Source: Halomonas zincidurans B6 (GTDB taxonomy: Bacteria > Pseudomonadota > Gammaproteobacteria > Pseudomonadales > Halomonadaceae). From it: a stretch of DNA of 64,000 bases. The number at the start of each line of letters is the position of its first letter. Within the stretch, counting starts at the first letter, position 1. Below, piece after piece: positions 17,159 through 29,112 of this stretch. Both the position numbers and the translations under genes were made by a program. Below the pieces are notes generated by a model. It searched no databases. It was not told the DNA's origin and saw nothing but the letters and a program-made list of their open reading frames with translations. Location of the stretch: positions 186,001-250,000 of the forward strand of contig NZ_JNCK01000001.1 in assembly GCF_000731955.1 (NCBI RefSeq), given 5' to 3'.

Positions 17159-17164
17159 TATACT
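17159..17164 (+). promoter_or_regulatory. Candidate -10 of a dedicated rpoD promoter
   Basis: TATACT lies 71 bp before the rpoD ATG. No convincing -35 is spaced at 16-18 bp. The 292-bp dnaG-rpoD gap (16944-17235) otherwise holds the dnaG tail repeat and AT-richer sequence. Confidence 0.4.
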
Positions 17165-17235
17165 TGCGGGCTAACTTGGATTTTCACCGCCTATCGTTCA
17201 GGTGCTTCATTCTTCTTCGTCGATATAGGGTATCT

Positions 17236-19080
<1,845 letters not shown>

Positions 19081-19098
19081 CTCGGTTGCTCACAACGC

Positions 19099-19133
19099 AA
19101 AAAAGCCCGCGAGCTTGGCTCGCGGGCTTTTTT
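19099..19133. terminator. Bidirectional rho-independent terminator after rpoD
   Basis: AAAAAAGCCCGCGAG / CTCGCGGGCTTTTTT with a short CTTGG-type loop: a perfect 9-bp GC stem with an A-run on one side and a T-run on the other. It can end rpoD and the convergent LysR gene. Confidence 0.95.
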
Positions 19134-19168
19134 GTGGCGCATCCATGGGCGGCTGCGTATTGGCTGGC

Positions 19169-20089
19169 TCAGACTGACTGACGACCTGCTTCCTCGACCA
19201 GCCAGTCGTGGACCGCGCGTATGCGACGATCGTCCAGCGCGCCAGGAGCGTGCACGATGCCATAGCGCTTGTCGGTGGCCACGCGTTGCGCGAACGGGGC
19301 CACCAGTTGCCCGGTCTTGAGCTCGTTGGTGATCAGCGTGCGGCGGGCGATGGCGACTCCCATGCCGTCGATGGCGGCTTCCATGGTCAGCTGGTTGCGA
19401 TTGAAGGTGTAGCCGCGGCGCACGTTGACGTGACCGGCCTCGATCGCCTTGAGGTAATGCTCCCATTCGGCATAGTCGTGGCTGCCGCGCCAGGCCGTGA
19501 TGTCGTGCAGCAGCGGATAGTAGGCCAGGTCGTCGGGTCGCGAGAGCGGCGGACGGCCGCGCATCAGCGCGGGCGCGCAGACCGGAAAGATCATCTCGTC
19601 CATCAGCGGGGTGATCGCAAGCCCGGGGTAGTGGCCGTCGTTGAGATCGATCGCCAGGTCGAAATCGCCGTCGCGCAGCGACAGGCTGCTGTCCTCGGCG
19701 GCAATGTGCAGTTCGATGTCGGGAAAGCGTGCCTGCAGCCTCGGCAGGCGCGGCATCAGCCATTTGGCCAGAAAGGAGGGCACCGCGCGCAGTCGCAGGA
19801 TGCCGCTCATCAGCCCCGAGCGCAGCCGATGAACCTCGAGACCCACCGCCTGGTAGGCGTCGTCGACCACGCCGGCCAGGCGCCGGCCTTCGTCGGTGAG
19901 TTCCAGGCGGCGTGGCAGGCGGCGAAACAGCTTGAAGCCCAGCCGTTCCTCGAGCTGCTTGATCTGCTGGCTGACCGCGCCGGTGGTGACATGCAACTCC
20001 TCGGCGGCACGGGTGAACGACAGATGCCGCGCGCTGACCGCGAAGACCTTCAGCCAGGCGTGGGTCTGGGCATTGAGTGTTCGGCTCAT
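19169..20089 (-). CDS. LysR-family transcriptional regulator (GcvA/DsdC-like)
   Basis: A 306-residue LysR regulator. The N-terminal winged helix-turn-helix is FAVSARHLSFTRAAEELHVTTGAVSQQIKQLEERLG, and the C-terminal effector domain has the GcvA-like pattern (FLAKWLMPRLPRLQARFPDIELHI, FDLAIDLNDG, GMGVAIARRTLI). It is divergent from the L-serine deaminase gene with 142 bp between them, so it is the likely regulator of sdaA, by analogy with DsdC and D-serine deaminase in E. coli. The effector (serine or glycine) is inferred from this neighbour only. A palindrome directly upstream could be its binding site. Confidence 0.88.
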   Translation of the reverse strand: MSRTLNAQTHAWLKVFAVSARHLSFTRAAEELHVTTGAVSQQIKQLEERLGFKLFRRLPRRLELTDEGRRLAGVVDDAYQAVGLEVHRLRSGLMSGILRLRAVPSFLAKWLMPRLPRLQARFPDIELHIAAEDSSLSLRDGDFDLAIDLNDGHYPGLAITPLMDEMIFPVCAPALMRGRPPLSRPDDLAYYPLLHDITAWRGSHDYAEWEHYLKAIEAGHVNVRRGYTFNRNQLTMEAAIDGMGVAIARRTLITNELKTGQLVAPFAQRVATDKRYGIVHAPGALDDRRIRAVHDWLVEEAGRQSV

Positions 20090-20096
20090 GGTTTAG

Positions 20097-20112
20097 CTAT
20101 TCTAAAAGATAG
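20097..20112. promoter_or_regulatory. Candidate LysR binding site
   Basis: CTATTCTAAAAGATAG is an imperfect palindrome (CTATTCT against CTATCTT) in the LysR / sdaA divergent region, 8 bp from the LysR start, of the T-N11-A type. Confidence 0.5.
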
Positions 20113-20231
20113 GCAAATTATTCTCGCTTGTACCTCATATACTCCCAGTTCAGGCTAGCGTCAAACCCGCCGGGCCAATCTTGGCTTTAGCGATATTGAT
20201 CTTAAGCCTGTCATAGACAGGGGGAGGCAAC

Positions 20232-21611
<1,380 letters not shown>

Positions 21612-21685
21612 TGGTCCCGCGTAGCGACTGCGAAGCCGCCTCAGTCAGGCTGTGCTGAAACGCACCGGCACGGATCGCCCATGAA

Positions 21686-21715
21686 TTCGCCCCGCTCAGG
21701 CGGGGCGATCTCGTT
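21686..21715. terminator. Possible terminator between sdaA and fabB
   Basis: CGCCCCGC-TCAG-GCGGGGCG is a perfect 8-bp GC stem (21688-21707) between convergent genes, but it is followed only by ATCTCGTT, not a T-run. Confidence 0.55.
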
Positions 21716-21739
21716 GAGCCATCCGTCAAGCGCGGCGGG

Positions 21740-22957
21740 CTAGTCCCGCAGGCGCTGCAGCACCAGGCAGGCGTTGGTGCCGCCGAAGCCGAAGCTGTTG
21801 GACAGCACCCGCTCGAGCGTCACGTCGTCGCGACGTTGAGTGACGATATCGAAGCCTTCGGCCTGATCGTCGAGGGTCTCGACATTGGCTGAGGCGGCCA
21901 CGAAACCGTGCTCCATCATCAAAAGCGAATAGATCGTTTCCTGAACGCCGGTCGCGCCCAGCGAGTGGCCGGTCAGCGACTTGGTCGAGCTCATCGCCGG
22001 GGTGCGATCGCCGAATACCTCGCGGACCGCCTTGAGTTCGGCGACGTCGCCGACCGGCGTCGATGTGCCGTGGGTATTGATGTAGTCGATGCTGCCGTCG
22101 ACCGTGGCCATGGCCTGGCGCATGCAGCGCGCCGCGCCTTCGCCGGAGGGCGCGACCATGTCGTAGCCGTCGGAGGTCGCGCCGTAGCCGACCACTTCGG
22201 CGTAGATCCTGGCGCCGCGCGCCCTGGCGTGCTCGAGCTCCTCGAGCACCACGATGCCGCCACCGCCGGCGATGACGAAGCCATCACGGCCCTTGTCGTA
22301 GGGCCGCGAGGCCTGCTCGGGGCGGTCATTGTAGCCGGTGGTCAGCGCGCCCATGGCGTCGAACAGGCACGATAGCGTCCAGTGCTCCTCTTCGCCGCCG
22401 CCGGCGAACACCACGTCCTGCTTGCCGAGCTGGATCTGCTCGACGGCATTGCCGATGCAGTGGGCGGAGGTCGCGCAGGCCGAGGAGATCGAATAATTGA
22501 CCCCCTTGATCTGGAACGGCGTGGCCAGGCACGCCGACACGGTGCTGCCCATGGTGCGCGTGACCCGATAAGGGCCGACGCGGCGCAGGCCCTTTTCGCG
22601 CAACACGTCGGCGGCCTCGACCTGATTGGCGCTCGAGGCGCCGCCGGAGCCGGCGATCAGCCCGGTACGCTCGTTGGACACCTGCTCGGGGGTCAGCCCA
22701 GCGTCCTCGATGGCCTGGGCCATCGATACATAGGCGTAGGCGGCCGCGTCGCCCATGAAACGGCGCAGCTTGCGGTCGACCAGCGCATCCAGGTCGATGT
22801 CGACCACGCCGGCGACATGGCTGCGGAATCCGCGTTCGGCGTAGTCGTCCTTGAAGCGAATGCCGGAGCGGCCGCTTCTAAGGGCATCCAAAACCTGATG
22901 TTGGTCATTGCCGAGGCAGGAAACGATGCCCAGGCCGGTGACTACCACTCGTTTCAT
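21740..22957 (-). CDS. fabB: Beta-ketoacyl-ACP synthase I
   Basis: A 405-residue thiolase-fold condensing enzyme that elongates cis-unsaturated acyl-ACPs. The nucleophile is C161 in SISSACATSAH, and the catalytic histidines lie in NTHGTSTPVGD and GHSLGATG; NSFGFGGTNA marks the C-terminal glycine loop. It is immediately downstream of fabA (13 bp), the paired arrangement that commits acyl chains to unsaturated fatty acid synthesis. The ATG at 22957 follows an AGGAGG site. Confidence 0.97.
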   Translation of the reverse strand: MKRVVVTGLGIVSCLGNDQHQVLDALRSGRSGIRFKDDYAERGFRSHVAGVVDIDLDALVDRKLRRFMGDAAAYAYVSMAQAIEDAGLTPEQVSNERTGLIAGSGGASSANQVEAADVLREKGLRRVGPYRVTRTMGSTVSACLATPFQIKGVNYSISSACATSAHCIGNAVEQIQLGKQDVVFAGGGEEEHWTLSCLFDAMGALTTGYNDRPEQASRPYDKGRDGFVIAGGGGIVVLEELEHARARGARIYAEVVGYGATSDGYDMVAPSGEGAARCMRQAMATVDGSIDYINTHGTSTPVGDVAELKAVREVFGDRTPAMSSTKSLTGHSLGATGVQETIYSLLMMEHGFVAASANVETLDDQAEGFDIVTQRRDDVTLERVLSNSFGFGGTNACLVLQRLRD

Positions 22958-22970
22958 GGAAGCCTCCTGA

Positions 22971-23486
22971 TCAGAAATTCGCGGTGGAGGTGAACAAGCC
23001 GACACGCAGGTCATTGGCCTGGTAGATGTCGCGACCGTCGACCGAGACGGTGCCGTCGGCGATGCCCAGGATCAACCGCCGGGTAATGATCCGCTTGAGG
23101 TTGATCCGGTAGGTGACCTTGTCGGCATCCGGCATGATCTGTCCCGAGAACTTGACCTCGCCGCAGCCCAGCGCGCGTCCGCGGCCCGGATGGCCCAGCC
23201 AGCCGAGGTAGAAGCCGACCAGCTGCCACATGGCATCCAGGCCAAGGCAGCCAGGCATCACCGGGTCGCCCCGAAAGTGGCAGTCGAAGAACCACAGGTC
23301 GGGGTGAATATCCAGTTCGGCGATCAACTCGCCCTTGTCGTACTCACCGCCGGCCTCGTGAATCTGCGTGATGCGATCGAGCATCAGCATGTTGGGAGCC
23401 GGTAGCTGGGCGTTGCCCGGGCCGAACAGTTCGCCGCGGCTGCACGCCAGCAGTTCTTCGTAGCTGAAAGAGTGTTGCTTGGTCAC
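22971..23486 (-). CDS. fabA: 3-hydroxydecanoyl-ACP dehydratase/isomerase
   Basis: A 171-residue hot-dog-fold enzyme that dehydrates 3-hydroxydecanoyl-ACP and isomerises the trans-2 to the cis-3 double bond, the entry to unsaturated fatty acids. Counting from the GTG start at 23486, the catalytic residues fall at H70 (FDCHFRGDPVMPG) and D84 (GCLGLDAMWQ), the same numbers as in E. coli FabA, which supports this start. It forms a fabA-fabB operon. Confidence 0.97.
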   Translation of the reverse strand: MTKQHSFSYEELLACSRGELFGPGNAQLPAPNMLMLDRITQIHEAGGEYDKGELIAELDIHPDLWFFDCHFRGDPVMPGCLGLDAMWQLVGFYLGWLGHPGRGRALGCGEVKFSGQIMPDADKVTYRINLKRIITRRLILGIADGTVSVDGRDIYQANDLRVGLFTSTANF

Positions 23487-23625
23487 TGAGTCATTCCGAG
23501 AATCCGAGTTGTTGTGCCACGCACTCGGCGCAGACGGGGCTAGTTTACTGGCACCGCGAGGTGAATGCACGCCGGCCCCAAGGCTAGCGGGGGTGATGGC
23601 GTCGCGCAATGCCGACATTAGTGGC

Positions 23626-23793
23626 CTAGCAGCCTGTCGGACTTAACGCTGATCTGCTGCGAAACCCGGGCTTTCAGCCAATTTCATTCGCTCTGATTCG
23701 TTAAATAGCGCGCTATTCGCCTCATCAGATCGATCAACTTGTCTCGAAATCCGCTTTTCTCGCGACGATCGGTCAAATCCGACAGACTGCTAG
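23626..23793. mobile_element. 168-bp MITE-like element with 19-bp terminal inverted repeats
   Basis: The left end CTAGCAGCCTGTCGGACTT (23626-23644) and right end AAATCCGACAGACTGCTAG (23775-23793) are inverted copies with two mismatches. The interior has no convincing gene. The element fills much of the 384-bp gap between fabA and the GGDEF-EAL gene. No clear target duplication is visible; CTAG is part of both ends. Confidence 0.65.
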
Positions 23794-23870
23794 CAGCTTG
23801 CGCCAGACTTGACGCGCGGGGCATGATGCCAGTATTTGTCGCGCGAATCCCACCTTCAAGACGAGCAGCC

Positions 23871-25724
23871 ATGTGGCCCACCTTCACCCTTAATCGCCCG
23901 CTGACCTGGATGGGCCTGGCCGCCTTGGCGGCGATGAGCTGGCTGCCGCTGGTGTCGCTGCGCATGGCCGCGCTGGCCATGGTGATGGTGGCCCTGTTCG
24001 ATGGCTGGCGCCAGGTCAAGCGCGAGCATCGTCGCCGTCAGCTCAGCGAAGAGGCGCTCAAGCTGTCCGGCGATGGAGTGATCATTACCGACCGGCACAA
24101 CCGCATCATCAGCGTGAACCCGGCCTTCACCCAGATTACCGGCTACACCCGCGAGGAAGTGCTGGGGCTGGATGCCTCGACGCTGTCGTCCGGGCGCCAC
24201 GACAAGGCCTTCTATGAACGCTACTGGCAGACCCTGGATGCCATCGGGCGCTGGGAAGGCGAAATCTGGAATCAGCGCAAGCATGGCGATCAGTACCCCG
24301 AATGGCTGCGGGTCCAGGCGTGCACCGGCGACAAGGGCCGGATCAGCCACTACGTCGGCCTGTTCACCGACATATCCCGGCACAAGGCGCGCGAACAGGA
24401 CCTGCGGCGGATCGGCTTCGAGGACCCGTTGACCGGGTTGCCCAATCGCCGCCGGCTGCACGACCTGCTGACCTCGCGCCTTCACCGGCTGCGTGCCGGC
24501 GAGGGGCTGGACATGGCGCTGATCGACATCGACGGCTTCAAGGCGATCAACGACGGCCTGGGCGTCGATAGCGGCGATCGCCTGCTGGCGCGCTTCGGCC
24601 AGCGGCTGGCGGCCTTCGTCGCCGGTGGCGTCGTCGGCCGGCTGGGCGGCGACGAGTTCATGGTGATTCGTACCACCACCTTCGACGATCACGAAAAGTG
24701 GGTCGCCGGGCTGCGCGAGCATCTCAGCGAGCCGTTCGAGATCGACAACAGCTCGCTGCGCCTGGGCCTGACCATCGGCAGTTGCCGGGCGCCCGACGAC
24801 GGCAACGATTCAGGGGTGCTATTCCAGCGCCTGGAGTCGGCGCTGTACTCGGCCAAGCGCCACGGCCGCAATCACGATCGGCGCTTTCGGCCCTCGCTGG
24901 AAGTCGCCGGCGACCGCCAGCTGGCGATGGTCAACGATCTGCGCCGTGCCCTGGCCCAGGGCGATCAACTGGAACTCTATTACCAGACCCAGCACCGTCT
25001 GAAAGACGGCGACATGGTCGGGCTGGAAGCGCTGTTGCGCTGGCGCCATCCCGAGCTGGGCATGGTCTCGCCGGGGGACTTCATTCCACTGGCCGAACGT
25101 CACGGTCTGATGACCGCGCTCGGCAACTGGGTCATCGAGCGGGCCGTCGCCCAACTGGCCAGTTGGTACGCCGGCGGCATGCCGCGGGTGCCGATCTGGG
25201 TCAATATCTCGGCGCTGCAGTTGATCCAGGGCGATCTCGAGGCGCGGCTTGCCACGGCACTGGCCCGGCACCGCATGCCGGCGCGCATGCTCGGCCTGGA
25301 GCTTACCGAATCGGTGCTGCTCGACGAGCGCGCGGGGGATATCTCGCCGCGCCTCGAGGCGCTGCGCGCCAAGGGCCACCCGATCGCCATCGACGACTTC
25401 GGTACCGGCTATTCCTCGATGGCCTACCTGAAACGCCTGCCGATCGACAAGCTCAAGCTCGATCGTGCCTTCATCCGGGCGTTGCCCGAGGATGTCGCCG
25501 ATGCCGCCATCGTGTCTGCGGTGCTGGCGATGGCCGAAGGGCTGGGCCTCGAAGTGGTCGCCGAGGGCGTGGAGACCCAGGCCCAGCGCGATTTCCTGGT
25601 CGCCCACGGCTGCCCGATCACCCAGGGCTTCCTGTTCGCCCGGCCGGAGCCGGCCGAGGCCATCGAGGCGCGCTATCTGAAGGCCGCGTCGAGTGCTGCG
25701 CTCAAGTCCTCGTCGACGACCTGA
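23871..25724 (+). CDS. Membrane PAS-GGDEF-EAL cyclic-di-GMP signalling protein
   Basis: A 617-residue inner-membrane protein. Two hydrophobic segments lie at about residues 10-45. A PAS domain follows (ALKLSGDGVIITDRHNRIISVNPAF to GLFTDISRHK, about 60-175), then a GGDEF domain with an intact GGDEF motif (GRLGGDEFMVI) and metal Asp (LIDIDGF), then an EAL domain with LEALLRW, ELTESVL, IDDFGTGYSS, KLDRAFI and EGVET. Both cyclase and phosphodiesterase signatures are intact, so it may be bifunctional; no RxxD inhibitory site precedes GGDEF. The PAS domain lacks the LOV photoactive cysteine motif. The start could also lie a few codons earlier. Confidence 0.9.
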   Translation: MWPTFTLNRPLTWMGLAALAAMSWLPLVSLRMAALAMVMVALFDGWRQVKREHRRRQLSEEALKLSGDGVIITDRHNRIISVNPAFTQITGYTREEVLGLDASTLSSGRHDKAFYERYWQTLDAIGRWEGEIWNQRKHGDQYPEWLRVQACTGDKGRISHYVGLFTDISRHKAREQDLRRIGFEDPLTGLPNRRRLHDLLTSRLHRLRAGEGLDMALIDIDGFKAINDGLGVDSGDRLLARFGQRLAAFVAGGVVGRLGGDEFMVIRTTTFDDHEKWVAGLREHLSEPFEIDNSSLRLGLTIGSCRAPDDGNDSGVLFQRLESALYSAKRHGRNHDRRFRPSLEVAGDRQLAMVNDLRRALAQGDQLELYYQTQHRLKDGDMVGLEALLRWRHPELGMVSPGDFIPLAERHGLMTALGNWVIERAVAQLASWYAGGMPRVPIWVNISALQLIQGDLEARLATALARHRMPARMLGLELTESVLLDERAGDISPRLEALRAKGHPIAIDDFGTGYSSMAYLKRLPIDKLKLDRAFIRALPEDVADAAIVSAVLAMAEGLGLEVVAEGVETQAQRDFLVAHGCPITQGFLFARPEPAEAIEARYLKAASSAALKSSSTT

Positions 25725-25742
25725 GCGAGCGCTGGCGCAGAC

Positions 25743-27023
25743 TCATGGCTGGCCGGTGAGCGGCCCGCGCCGTGCCCCGGGCTTGGCCAGCAGCAACTGG
25801 CAGGTGCCGATCGAACGCTCCAGAAAGCCGCCCTCGCAATAGCACAGGTAGTAGCGCCACAGACGGATGAAGCGCTCCTCGTAGCCGAGCCGGCGCACGC
25901 TTTCAAGATTGGCCTCGAAGCGCTCGCGCCACTCGCGCAGGGTGCGTGCATAGTGCGGACCGATCTCCTCGAGATCGAGCAGGTTGAATGTGGTGTGCCG
26001 CGCCAGCCCCGTGAGGATCGCGCTGTGCGACGGCAAAAAGCCGCCCGGAAACACATGGCGCTTGATGAAGTCGACCTCGCGCTTGGCGGCTTCGAAGCGC
26101 TGATCACGAATGGTGATCGCCTGCAGCGCGGCGAGGCCATCGTCGCTGAGCAGCCGATCCAGCGTCGCCAGGTAGGTGCCCAGGTACTGGTGGCCGACAG
26201 CCTCGACCATTTCCACCGAGACGAGCCGGTCGAAACGCCCCTCGAGCTGGCGATAATCCTGCTTCAGCAGCGTGATGCGATCCTCCAGCCCCTCCTCGGC
26301 GATGCGCCGGGCGACATACGCGTATTGTTCGGCGGAGAGGGTGGTGGTGGTGACGCGGCAGCCGCGGGTCCGGGCGGCATGGATCGCCAGCCCGCCCCAG
26401 CCGGTGCCGATTTCCAGCAGATGATGGTCGGCGCCGACATCGAGCGTGTCGAGCAGGCGTTCCAGCTTGCAGGTCGAGGCCTCCTCGAGACTCGCCTCGG
26501 CATGCGGGAACAGCGCGCTCGAATACATGCGATGACGGCGGTCGAGAAACAGCTCGAACAGCTCGTTGCCGATGTCGTAGTGGGCGCTGACGTTGCGGCG
26601 GGAACCGCGTGGCGTATTGCGCTTTAGCGTATGCCACGCGCCGGACAGCCAGCGGGCGAGTCGCGCGCTGCCGTTCTCGATCGAGCCGTTGACGCGCTCG
26701 AGGTTGGCGGCGAACAGCCGGATCAGCGTAACCAGGTCGTCGCTGTCCCAGTCGCCGTCCATGTAGGCCTCGCCGGCACCCACGGTGCCGCCCAGCGCCA
26801 GACGTCGCCAGGTGCGCTCGCGGTGCACGGTGACGCACGCCGCGAGCGGCCCGCCGCGGCCGAACTGGCGACACTCGCCGTCGGCCTCGATCAGCGTGAT
26901 GTGTCCTCCTTCGAGTCGGTCGAGCTGGGTCAGCAGGCGTGGCTTTAGCCAGCACGCCAGCCGCTCGACGCCCGAGACGGAGGGCTTGGCGGGGCGTGGG
27001 GCGGGCGGGCGAAGCGAGGTCAT
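25743..27023 (-). CDS. Cyclopropane-fatty-acyl-phospholipid synthase family methyltransferase
   Basis: A 426-residue SAM-dependent enzyme acting on unsaturated acyl chains of membrane phospholipids. The SAM-binding motif is LLEIGTGWGGLAIHAA, preceded by NVSAHYDIGNELFELFLD and followed by LVSVEMVEAVGHQYL and FIKRHVFPGGFLPS. It may make cyclopropane rings, or (as recalled for homologues in similar photo-oxidative stress clusters of Rhodobacter) methylate the chain toward furan fatty acids; the sequence alone does not decide. It is the last gene of a seven-gene operon and its ATG overlaps the DUF1365 stop (ATGA). Confidence 0.92.
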   Translation of the reverse strand: MTSLRPPAPRPAKPSVSGVERLACWLKPRLLTQLDRLEGGHITLIEADGECRQFGRGGPLAACVTVHRERTWRRLALGGTVGAGEAYMDGDWDSDDLVTLIRLFAANLERVNGSIENGSARLARWLSGAWHTLKRNTPRGSRRNVSAHYDIGNELFELFLDRRHRMYSSALFPHAEASLEEASTCKLERLLDTLDVGADHHLLEIGTGWGGLAIHAARTRGCRVTTTTLSAEQYAYVARRIAEEGLEDRITLLKQDYRQLEGRFDRLVSVEMVEAVGHQYLGTYLATLDRLLSDDGLAALQAITIRDQRFEAAKREVDFIKRHVFPGGFLPSHSAILTGLARHTTFNLLDLEEIGPHYARTLREWRERFEANLESVRRLGYEERFIRLWRYYLCYCEGGFLERSIGTCQLLLAKPGARRGPLTGQP

Positions 27024-27808
27024 GGCGAATTCTCCCGATGGCCGGAGCCGCGGCGGTGGCGAGTGTAGACCGGCGCGCGCTTGGCCCACAGGCGCAGCGC
27101 CTCGAAGTGAATCGCGGCGACGGTCTTGAGGCTCATCCACGGCTGGCGGGACAGCGTCTCGAGCAGTACCCGGCGGGTTGCCGGTCGTGCCGTCAACGTC
27201 AGGGTGGCGTCGAAATGGCGCGTGCCTGCCTGCCAGTTCTCCATGTGCAGGTAGAGGCGTTCACCGGGGGCGTTGAAGCGCCACCGGTAGTCCATGTCCA
27301 TGGGATTGAACGGCGACACGTGCAGCGCCTTGGTGAACGTTGCACCGTGCAGATGACGGGCAGGATCGACGGCACAGGCGTAGACGTGGCGTTCGCCCCA
27401 GGGCGTGTTGGTGACCTCGCCGAGGACCGCGCGCAGTCGCTCGTGGCGGTCATAGGCGTAGTAGAGGGTGAGCGGATTGAAGGTCACGCCGCACAGCCGC
27501 AACTGGGCGAGCATGCACACCCGGCCATCCGCCGCCGCGGCCAGGTCGCCGCCCAGCTCGCTGGCCAGTCGCTCGCGCACTGCCTGCTTGAGCGGGCGAT
27601 CGTGAGGGGCCAGGTAATCCTCGCGGCGATAGCGCGCCAGCGCGCTGCGCTGCGCACTGAAGCCGGGCACCTGGGTGAACAGCCGCGGCAGCTCGTCGAG
27701 ATCCAGCCAGGCCATCCACAACTGGTAGCTGAAGGCATGTCCGCACGGTACGAAGCGCCGATGACGAAGTTGACCACGGTAGATGCAACTGCGCGGCGTG
27801 GCGATCAT
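27020..27808 (-). CDS. DUF1365 family protein
   Basis: A 262-residue protein with the DUF1365 core: IYRGQLRHRRFVPCGHAFSYQLWMAWLDLDEL at the start, then LRLCGVTFNPLTLYYAYD, EVTNTPWGERHVY and the KALHVSPFNPMDMDYRWRF segment. No biochemical function is established. The family occurs almost always between an FAD oxidoreductase and a CFA-synthase homologue, as here, so a lipid-modifying role is inferred. Start and stop both overlap neighbours by ATGA, implying strict co-translation. Confidence 0.9.
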   Translation of the reverse strand: MIATPRSCIYRGQLRHRRFVPCGHAFSYQLWMAWLDLDELPRLFTQVPGFSAQRSALARYRREDYLAPHDRPLKQAVRERLASELGGDLAAAADGRVCMLAQLRLCGVTFNPLTLYYAYDRHERLRAVLGEVTNTPWGERHVYACAVDPARHLHGATFTKALHVSPFNPMDMDYRWRFNAPGERLYLHMENWQAGTRHFDATLTLTARPATRRVLLETLSRQPWMSLKTVAAIHFEALRLWAKRAPVYTRHRRGSGHRENSP

Positions 27809-29112
27809 GGCGTCGTCTCCGCGCGGGCATGCCAGGCGCTTTCGTCGGCTCCTGGCTGCTGCAGGGCGCGGGCCACGCGCAGGGCGCTCCACACCCCATC
27901 CTCGTGGAAGCCGTTGCGCCAGTAGGCGCCGCAATAATGGGTGCGCAGCCGCGGCTGCGAAATCTCCGCATGGCGCGCCCGGGCCGTTTCGCCTGCGCGG
28001 GTAAAGGTGGGGTGCGCATAGCGGTAGCGCCCCAGCACCCGCGCGGGATCGATGGCTGCGGTGTCGTTGAGCGTCACGCACAAGGTCTCGGGCGCCGACA
28101 GCCGCTGGAGGATGTTCATGTTGTAGGTCACGGCGGCCTGCGCCTCGTCGGCGCGGCCGTCGAGGCGATAGTTCCAGCTCGCCCAGGCTCGGCGGCGACG
28201 CGGCAACAGCCGGGTGTCGGTATGCAGCACGACCGTGTTGTCGCGGTAGGGGATGGCGGCGAGGATCTCGCGCTCGGCCGGGCTGGGATCGCCGAGCAGC
28301 GCCAGCGCCTGGTCGGCGTGGCAGGCCAGCACCACCTGATCGAAGCGCGCCGCACCCAGCGCCGTGTTCAGATCGACGCCGCCTGCGTCGCGACGGATGC
28401 GCGAGACCGCGCAGCGCTGATGAATGCGCTCGGCGTAGCGTCGGGTCAGCGCCGGAATATAGCGGCTCGAGCCACCGGTCAGGGTCCGCCACTGCGGCCG
28501 GTCGCTGAGCGACAACAAGCCATGGTTGCGAAAGAAGCGCACGAAGAACGCCACCGGAAAGCGCGTCAGTTCGCTGATGCTCGCCGACCAGATGGCTGCG
28601 CCCATGGGCAGCAGATAATACCTGCGGAAGGCGTCGCCAAAACCGGCGGCGTCGAGATACTCGCCCAGCGTTATGGTCGGATCGAGCCGTCCGGCGTCGA
28701 GATCGTCGCTGGCCGCGCGATTGAAGCGCAGGATGTCGCCGAGCAGGCGATAGAAGGGCGGGCTGACGAGATTGCGGCGCTGGGCGAACAGCGAGCGCAG
28801 GGAATGACCATTGTATTCGAAGTCGCGGTGGGCCTCGTGCACCGAGAAGCTCATTTCGGTGGCTTGGGAGGCGACATCCAGCTCTGCCAGCAGGCGCTGG
28901 AAGTGGGGATAGGTGCGGTCGTTGAAGACGATGAAGCCGGTATCGATGGCATAATCGCGACCCGCCAGCGATACCTCGACGGTGGCGGTGTGTCCGCCCA
29001 GGCGCGGCGCGGCTTCGAACAGCGAGACCCGATGCTGCGCCGACAGGTAATGGGCGGCGCTCAGGCCGCTGATCCCGCTGCCGATCACGGCGATGCGTTG
29101 CCCGCTGGCCAT
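27805..29112 (-). CDS. FAD-dependent amine-oxidase-like oxidoreductase
   Basis: A 435-residue flavoprotein with an N-terminal Rossmann dinucleotide-binding motif (IAVIGSGISGLSAAHYLS and FEAAPRLGGHTAT) and a C-terminal FAD contact (THYCGAYWRNGFHEDGVWSALRVARAL). Its relatives sit beside CFA synthases and DUF1365 proteins and act, or are thought to act, on fatty acyl chains, for example as desaturases or cofactors of the methyltransferase. The substrate is not visible in the sequence. The start overlaps the SDR stop by one base (TAATG). Confidence 0.9.
   Translation of the reverse strand: MASGQRIAVIGSGISGLSAAHYLSAQHRVSLFEAAPRLGGHTATVEVSLAGRDYAIDTGFIVFNDRTYPHFQRLLAELDVASQATEMSFSVHEAHRDFEYNGHSLRSLFAQRRNLVSPPFYRLLGDILRFNRAASDDLDAGRLDPTITLGEYLDAAGFGDAFRRYYLLPMGAAIWSASISELTRFPVAFFVRFFRNHGLLSLSDRPQWRTLTGGSSRYIPALTRRYAERIHQRCAVSRIRRDAGGVDLNTALGAARFDQVVLACHADQALALLGDPSPAEREILAAIPYRDNTVVLHTDTRLLPRRRRAWASWNYRLDGRADEAQAAVTYNMNILQRLSAPETLCVTLNDTAAIDPARVLGRYRYAHPTFTRAGETARARHAEISQPRLRTHYCGAYWRNGFHEDGVWSALRVARALQQPGADESAWHARAETTP

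Noticed and set aside
23739..23870. Longer GGDEF-EAL protein starting at a TTG at 23739
   Set aside because: The extension lies largely inside the MITE-like element and has no protein-like features; the ATG at 23871 leads straight into the membrane segments.
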